Assembly: GCA_002484335.1 (NCBI GenBank)
Contig: DLJQ01000022.1
Span: forward strand, 198,134-262,133
Source of the DNA: Flavobacteriales bacterium UBA7612
GTDB lineage: Bacteria > Bacteroidota > Bacteroidia > Flavobacteriales > Weeksellaceae
DNA: 64,000 nucleotides
Reading direction: 5' to 3'
Shown here piece by piece: positions 59,569 through 64,000 of the stretch. Every line of letters starts with the position of its first letter. The first letter of the stretch is position 1. The notes under the pieces are model-generated. The model saw only the letters and a list, made by a program, of their open reading frames with translations. It was not told where the DNA came from and ran no database searches. The position numbers and the translations under genes are program-made.

Positions 59569-60873
59569 TTATATGATTTTATTTTTAGCATTAATTTTAG
59601 AATATAATAAACCAATTAAAAAAGCTACACACGAAGGGAAAATCCATCCTAAATCGTACGAAAAGAAAGGAATTACATTTAAATAATTTAAAGTACTATT
59701 ATCTAATAAATTTAAAAGTTTTAAAACATCTAAAAATGCTATTACTGCTGTTGCAAGCATTGCAAGTTTATAAGGCAATTGATTTTTTATTTTTTTACCA
59801 AATATAACGATATAAATAACTAAGGTAATTGTTATAGGATATACAAATGCTAATGCTGGATATGCAAATTTTATAATTTTATCTACCCCAGCAATAGATA
59901 AAATAAAAGAAATTATTGTGCAAAGTATAATTAGTAAAAGGTAACTTAATTTACCTCTTGTCATTTTCGAAAAAAATGTACCTACAGCTACAGTAAGTGC
60001 TATGGCAGTTGTAAGACAAGCAAAGGACATACAAAGTGCTATAGCTAAAAGCCCATATTCTCCTAATACATTTTCTGAAATCTTAATTAATAATTCTGAT
60101 CGTTGAATTTCATTATTCGTAATTCCAGAACTAGCACCAAGAAAAATTAATCCTCCATAAAAAAATAATAAACAACAAATTGTAAGAATTCCTGAAGTAA
60201 TTACTATTTTAGTCTTACTTTTTATATCAGTATATCCCATTTTTTTTGCTGCAGTGATTATAAGTCCTGAAAAAGCTACAGCTGCTAAAACATCCAAAGT
60301 TTGATAACCTTCTAAAAATGCTTTAACAAAAGAATCTGTCATTGTCATTTTATCAGGAATTATTGTAGTAGTAGGATTTATAACTCCACAAACAATTAAT
60401 AAAATTAAAAGAAATAAAAGTATTGGAGTCATAAATTTTCCGAGTAAATCTACTACTTTAGAAGGTTTATAAGAAAAAATAAAGGTAATAACAAAAAATA
60501 TAATAGAACCCCAATATGGTTTCATTTCAGGAAAAAATGGTTTTAATCCAGTTTCAAAAGTTGTAGATGCTGTTCTTGGAATAGCAATACAAGGACCAAT
60601 ACAAATCATAATAATAGTACCTAAAACTATAGTAACTTTTTTATTGACTCTATTTCCTAAATCATTAAAATCATTACCCGATATTGCAATAGCTAAAACA
60701 ACCAAAAAAGGTAATAATACTGCTGTTAATACAAATGCAAAAATAGCTGTTGAAAAATTAGCTCCAGTTTGTAAGCCTAAAAGTGGTGGAATTAATAAAT
60801 TTCCTGCACCAAAAATCATTGTAAATAATGCAAAGCCTAAAGTGAAAATATGTAATAATTTTTTATTTTTCAT
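59569..60873 (-). CDS. brnQ: Branched-chain amino acid transporter (BrnQ/LIVCS)
   Basis: 434 residues, about 12 membrane helices. LIVCS signature at the N-terminus: 'LGFALFTMIFGAGNLLIPPLLGLQTG', then 'GPCIAIPRTASTTFETGLKPF' and 'EGYQTLDVLAAVAFSGLI'. It is a Na+- or H+-coupled symporter for Leu, Ile and Val in the inner membrane. No TAnnTTTG box is obvious upstream. It probably shares its transcript with the CWC gene. Confidence 0.94.
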   Translation of the reverse strand: MKNKKLLHIFTLGFALFTMIFGAGNLLIPPLLGLQTGANFSTAIFAFVLTAVLLPFLVVLAIAISGNDFNDLGNRVNKKVTIVLGTIIMICIGPCIAIPRTASTTFETGLKPFFPEMKPYWGSIIFFVITFIFSYKPSKVVDLLGKFMTPILLFLLILLIVCGVINPTTTIIPDKMTMTDSFVKAFLEGYQTLDVLAAVAFSGLIITAAKKMGYTDIKSKTKIVITSGILTICCLLFFYGGLIFLGASSGITNNEIQRSELLIKISENVLGEYGLLAIALCMSFACLTTAIALTVAVGTFFSKMTRGKLSYLLLIILCTIISFILSIAGVDKIIKFAYPALAFVYPITITLVIYIVIFGKKIKNQLPYKLAMLATAVIAFLDVLKLLNLLDNSTLNYLNVIPFFSYDLGWIFPSCVAFLIGLLYSKINAKNKII

Positions 60874-60927
60874 GAAATAGTAATCGAGTATTGATATTTA
60901 TTCTAAAACTTAGGCAAATAAATGAAA

Positions 60928-60959
60928 AAAAATCCAGTTTAATACTAAACTGGATTTTT
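60928..60959 (-). terminator. Terminator of the SDR gene
   Basis: AAAAATCCAGTTT (60928-60940) pairs with AAACTGGATTTTT (60947-60959) around AATACT; on the minus strand the arm ends in five T. Confidence 0.82.
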
Positions 60960-60983
60960 ATAATTTTTATGAATTTCTTTTAA

Positions 60984-61703
60984 TTAAGGATTAGTTGACC
61001 ATAAAGAACCTGAAGCTAACATAGCTCTTCTTTCTAATTTTAATATATCTACTATAAATTCTGCGAAATCTTCTGGTTGAAGCACTTTATCTACATTACC
61101 ATCAGTAATTTTCAATACATCTTTAGACATTTCTGAAGCTATTGTACTTGGAGTTAATGTAGTAACACGAATATTCTTCTTTCTTAATTCAAACATTAAT
61201 GATTCTGATAAACCAATTAACCCCGCTTTCGAAGCTGAATAAGCTGATGTTACAGCATTTCCTTTAAGACCCGCAGTAGAAGAAACATTAATTATATCAC
61301 CACTTCCTAACTCAATCATAGAAGGAAGAACTGCTTTAGATACATAATAAGGTCCAAATAAATTTGTTTTCACAATATCTTCCCACTCAACTTCTTCCAT
61401 TTCCAAGAAACCTCCAAAAGCTGCAATTCCTGCATTATTAATTAAAATATCAAATGCTCCAAAAGATTCAACTAATTTATTCAATTCTGATTTAACCTCT
61501 GATTTATCAGAAACATCAAAAACCGAATAAGATGATTTAACACCAAATTTTTCTATTTCTTTAATTGTTTCTTCTAATGTATTTTTATTTCTTCCTGTAA
61601 TTGCTACATCAACACCTTCTTTAGCTAATGATAAAGCTATTGCCTTACCAAGTCCTCTACTTCCTCCAGTAACTAATGCTTTTTTCCCTTTTAAATCTTG
61701 CAT
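60984..61703 (-). CDS. Short-chain dehydrogenase/reductase
   Basis: 239 residues. 'GKKALVTGGSRGLGKAIALSLAKEG' is the NADP-binding loop, 'NNAGIAAFG' the structural motif, and 'INVSSTAGLKGNAVTSAYSASKAGLIGL' gives Ser, Tyr and Lys. It resembles FabG but lacks the FabG-specific C-terminal block (here 'TTLTPSTIASEMSKD'), so it is a general SDR of unknown substrate. It has a consensus promoter and its own terminator. Confidence 0.92.
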   Translation of the reverse strand: MQDLKGKKALVTGGSRGLGKAIALSLAKEGVDVAITGRNKNTLEETIKEIEKFGVKSSYSVFDVSDKSEVKSELNKLVESFGAFDILINNAGIAAFGGFLEMEEVEWEDIVKTNLFGPYYVSKAVLPSMIELGSGDIINVSSTAGLKGNAVTSAYSASKAGLIGLSESLMFELRKKNIRVTTLTPSTIASEMSKDVLKITDGNVDKVLQPEDFAEFIVDILKLERRAMLASGSLWSTNP

Positions 61704-61738
61704 AATATGTATTTTTATTATAATTATTTCTATATATA

Positions 61739-61768
61739 CAAATGTATCTATAAATAAAAATTTTTCAA
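61739..61768 (-). promoter_or_regulatory. Consensus promoter of the SDR gene
   Basis: Minus strand: TTG (61768-61766), 19-base spacer, TACATTTG (61746-61739), about 35 bases before the ATG. Confidence 0.75.
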
Positions 61769-61808
61769 AATTTAAAGATTTATTTATTAATTCAAGTCAA
61801 TAAAATAT

Positions 61809-63674
61809 TTACTTTTTTTTCATTAAAACTTCTTTATTTGACTCAACTCTTATTTGATCAAAAAAAGATTTTAATTTACCATACTTATTTACTTCAAAAA
61901 CTCCTTCAGGTAAAATAAATTGATAAATAATTGTAACTTGATTATCTTTCAATTTTACATCTTGATAATATTCTAATCCTAAATCAGATTTATGATGTGC
62001 TTTAAATTTATCATCTAAAACTATTTCATAACCTTCAGGAATTTTAAATTTAGTATTTATGTTAAATAGATAAGGGAAGTTAAACTCAATATTTCGTTCT
62101 CTATTCTTATCATCAAAAGTATACTGTTTCAAAAATTCTCTTAAAGGACTTATAAATGTATAAAATGGTGCATTTACTATTTTATTTTCAGATTTATAAC
62201 TTTTTACATATTTATCTGATTTATATGTAAGCTTTGTTTGATCATCAATATCAAATTGTGTATCTAATGATTCTGTTAAATAATATTTCAATACATCTTC
62301 ATCTTGTGCATTCTTATTGTAAAAATAACCATTAAAACTATCTTGTCTATTTAAAATAATTTTATCTTTAAGAAATTGATAATTCATAACAGATTCATAA
62401 TTAGATAATCTTTGAGCTAATTTCACAAAGTTTGCATCTCCCTTTTTTAAAATAACTCCATAATAATTAAAAGCTTCTAATGGCCCATAATTTATTTGCT
62501 CTCTATTCAACTTAGAAGCATCTAATATAATTGGTAATCCATTTTTTAATTCTACTACAGTCATAACAGAATTAAACTGATTAATAAATGGATAACCAAT
62601 TCTCAACTGTCCATGGTCTCTTGTACTGTACAATACAAGATGAGATTTAAATCCTTTAGCTAATAAAAGTTCATTTAATAATAAATTTAAATCAGCAGTA
62701 TTACCTAATTTTTCGCTTACTAATGTTCTGTTAGTTAGTCTAGGAACTATAGAATAAAAATGATTCCATTTTACATTACTATCCACATAATTAATAATAT
62801 TTTTCAAAGTTTCTTCTTCGTCTTTACCATCAGGAATTGATTTTGCAATATCCTTTACAAAGGAATTATTTCTATTTGAAATATATTCGTTATTTAAATC
62901 ATTAATTAATTTTTTCCATGCTTCAAATGTATTTTTAGTTCCACCATCTGTATGGTAATTATCTGCTTGTAATTTTATTCTCTCACTTTGATCTTCAGGA
63001 TTATAAACATATTTCAAGTCATTAAAACTCTTAATATTATTTAATATCCATTTTGATGTATTATCTTTTTTAGATCTATATTTTGTATTCAAATCATCTC
63101 CAATTGTAATAATAGAATAACCTCCGTAAGTAGAATTATTCAAATTAAATTCACTAAATATTGTAGGAATATCATGCTGAAAATTCCAAGCATCAATAGA
63201 AAAATTATGCTGACTATTTTTTACATATGTATATTCAATTATTGAACCTACTTTTACATTAGGAAAAGTAAATGTCTTTGCTGAATATAATTCATTTATA
63301 TTAACATCAAAAACTTCTTTACTATCAATTGGTGTAATCACCATTTCCCCATTAACATTATTTATTGTATTTCCTTTAATTCCAGAAATAGATTCATCTT
63401 TGTTTTTACTGTAATAATTAAGTTTAATAATTGATTGCTTTACTCCTTCTTCAGTTAAAATTTTTATTCTTCTTTTTACTTCTAATCTATAATTAGCAGG
63501 TAAAAGATCCATTGTACCTTCTTCATAAAGTATAACAGCATCAGCATTTTTATCAAAAGGAACACTTATTAAGCTAATATTATCCTCGGAGGGTTTTCCA
63601 AATTTAAAATCATTTTTCTGACTAAAAGATAAGGTTGAAATTAGAAGTAAAAAAATAGTAATTGTTGATTTCAT
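61809..63674 (-). CDS. DUF3857 / transglutaminase-like secreted protein
   Basis: 621 residues from the ATG at 63674 (signal peptide MKSTITIFLLLISTLSFSQ); the frame extends 15 codons upstream, but those precede a good signal sequence and cover the promoter. DUF3857 spans about 40-200 ('LPANYRLEVKRRIKILTEEGVK', 'VGSIIEYTYV'). A transglutaminase-like core follows at about 255-370 ('YVDSNVKWNHFYSIVPRLTNRTLVSEKLGNTADLNLLLNELL'), where the usual catalytic Cys of G-C-D is Thr-Ala-Asp, so it may be inactive. The C-terminal third is beta-rich. Periplasmic; role unknown. Confidence 0.88.
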   Translation of the reverse strand: MKSTITIFLLLISTLSFSQKNDFKFGKPSEDNISLISVPFDKNADAVILYEEGTMDLLPANYRLEVKRRIKILTEEGVKQSIIKLNYYSKNKDESISGIKGNTINNVNGEMVITPIDSKEVFDVNINELYSAKTFTFPNVKVGSIIEYTYVKNSQHNFSIDAWNFQHDIPTIFSEFNLNNSTYGGYSIITIGDDLNTKYRSKKDNTSKWILNNIKSFNDLKYVYNPEDQSERIKLQADNYHTDGGTKNTFEAWKKLINDLNNEYISNRNNSFVKDIAKSIPDGKDEEETLKNIINYVDSNVKWNHFYSIVPRLTNRTLVSEKLGNTADLNLLLNELLLAKGFKSHLVLYSTRDHGQLRIGYPFINQFNSVMTVVELKNGLPIILDASKLNREQINYGPLEAFNYYGVILKKGDANFVKLAQRLSNYESVMNYQFLKDKIILNRQDSFNGYFYNKNAQDEDVLKYYLTESLDTQFDIDDQTKLTYKSDKYVKSYKSENKIVNAPFYTFISPLREFLKQYTFDDKNRERNIEFNFPYLFNINTKFKIPEGYEIVLDDKFKAHHKSDLGLEYYQDVKLKDNQVTIIYQFILPEGVFEVNKYGKLKSFFDQIRVESNKEVLMKKK

Positions 63675-63695
63675 ATAGTTTTTTAAATTGTAGCG

Positions 63696-63703
63696 CAAAT
63701 ATA
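63696..63703 (-). promoter_or_regulatory. -7 box of the DUF3857 gene
   Basis: CAAATATA as written, TATATTTG on the minus strand, 22 bases before the ATG; the nearest TTG complement is 13 bases away, too close for a consensus spacer. Confidence 0.45.
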
Positions 63704-63759
63704 TATTTTTACAATTCAAATACCTTTATATTTCTTAAAATATGTTAAATATTTCTTAT

Positions 63760-63873
63760 TTGAGCAATCTTTTTGGAACGCTTTACTTTCAATGTTTGCA
63801 AACAAGTAAAATAAGTTTTTAAATTTAATAGAATCGTTTGCAAAGAATTTACACTACAATTCCTATTGTGAAT
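63760..63873 (-). repeat. Structured repeat element, copy I (degenerate)
   Basis: The minus strand starts ACAATAGGAATTGTAGTG, clearly related to copies C, G and H. Arms TTTGCAAAC (63795-63803) and GTTTGCAAA (63836-63844) form a 9-bp stem with a long loop. Outer helix: GCAAT (63764-63768) with ATTGT (63865-63869), one G-T pair. The triloop hairpin is lost. Confidence 0.65.
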
Positions 63874-64000
63874 TAAAAAGTCTGAATTTAGAAACTAGAA
63901 GTTTTAAGTTGTGAGTTGTGAGTTATTAGTTTTAGGTAATACGTTTAATGACTAATAACCGAAGAACTGAAAAACTTAAAAACTTAACAACCCCGAATAC
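63874..64000. repeat. Heptamer-type tandem repeat and AT-rich tail
   Basis: AGTTGTG-AGTTGTG-AGTTATT-AGTTTTA (about 63907-63934) is a run of 7-base units starting AGTT. Nearby AGTTATTAG and CTAATAAC are partly complementary. No gene is seen up to the right edge. Such AGTTNNN runs are common between genes in this phylum. Confidence 0.5.

Noticed and set aside
12735..63873. Integron attC sites as an explanation for the structured repeats (GCGTTA / TAACGC ends, variable palindromic stems).
   Set aside because: attC sites run 5'-AAC...GTT-3' at their ends; these run 5'-GTT...AAC-3'. They are also scattered between core genes in both orientations rather than arrayed with cassettes, and no integrase is visible.
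1..64000. CRISPR arrays, tRNA or rRNA genes, prophage genes and IS transposases.
   Set aside because: I looked in all gaps longer than 100 bases and saw no regularly spaced direct repeats, no cloverleaf-like sequence with a CCA-type end and no transposase motifs.

Overview
The window is about 31% GC and reads as a chromosome segment of a flavobacterium (Bacteroidota, Weeksellaceae-like; Empedobacter is my best guess). The grounds are: TAnnTTTG-type -7 promoter boxes with TTG about 19 bases upstream, almost no Shine-Dalgarno sequences, several TTG starts, menaquinone genes (menB, menC, menD, menE), the small ribosomal protein THX, families typical of the phylum (DUF1343, DUF3857, DUF4350, DUF5715, CWC, DUF5522), and an intrinsic-looking subclass B1 metallo-beta-lactamase of the EBR/BlaB type. 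I see no tRNA, rRNA, CRISPR array, prophage or transposase.

Layout. 1-9.9 kb: a YchJ-like gene cut by the left edge, a barstar-like gene, a lipoprotein, RDD, then the SpoIIM / DUF4129 / DUF4350 / MoxR / DUF58 operon, a type-B carboxylesterase and a lipoprotein. 9.9-12.6 kb: menC - DUF1684 lipoprotein - menE. 12.9-18 kb: TSUP permease, secreted protein, deoxynucleoside kinase, EamA transporter, an S41 peptidase remnant and two tandem DUF5715 genes. 18.1-22.2 kb: aguB - metallo-beta-lactamase - aguA (agmatine to putrescine, with the lactamase gene wedged inside), then an NPP-type phosphodiesterase. 22.7-36.6 kb: lon, an FtsX-like permease with rbfA, globin, sbcD with a small basic ORF, THX, lptB, cystathionine beta-synthase, a second FtsX-like permease, NamZ-like DUF1343, DUF4920, NUDIX and SRPBCC. 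36.6-42.6 kb: a four-gene operon ABC - VOC - membrane protein - ABC with a divergent AraC regulator. 43-56.4 kb: menB, an M16 peptidase pair, GH10-like lipoprotein, HU, fmt, recQ, FKBP, fabG, menD and ybaK. 56.4-64 kb: DUF2971 between two inverted repeat copies, a TPR-like protein, a tiny transcription unit, CWC/DUF5522, brnQ, an SDR and DUF3857.

The most striking thing is a family of nine dispersed intergenic elements of about 110-120 nt. Each has conserved flanks around a central hairpin whose 9-19 bp arms differ from copy to copy but remain self-complementary in eight of nine. A 5-bp outer helix and a 3-4 bp hairpin with a GAA-type triloop also change in a compensated way between copies. 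This is comparative evidence, visible inside one window, for a conserved fold in RNA or single-stranded DNA. I do not recognise the family by name. Five copies sit between convergent genes, and two inverted copies bracket the DUF2971 gene.

Secondary points of interest: the lactamase inside the polyamine operon; a DUF5522 reading frame following the CWC gene after an in-frame amber codon with no usable start codon; a promoter - 19-codon ORF - terminator unit; and a divergent AraC/ABC promoter with direct repeats where an activator would bind.
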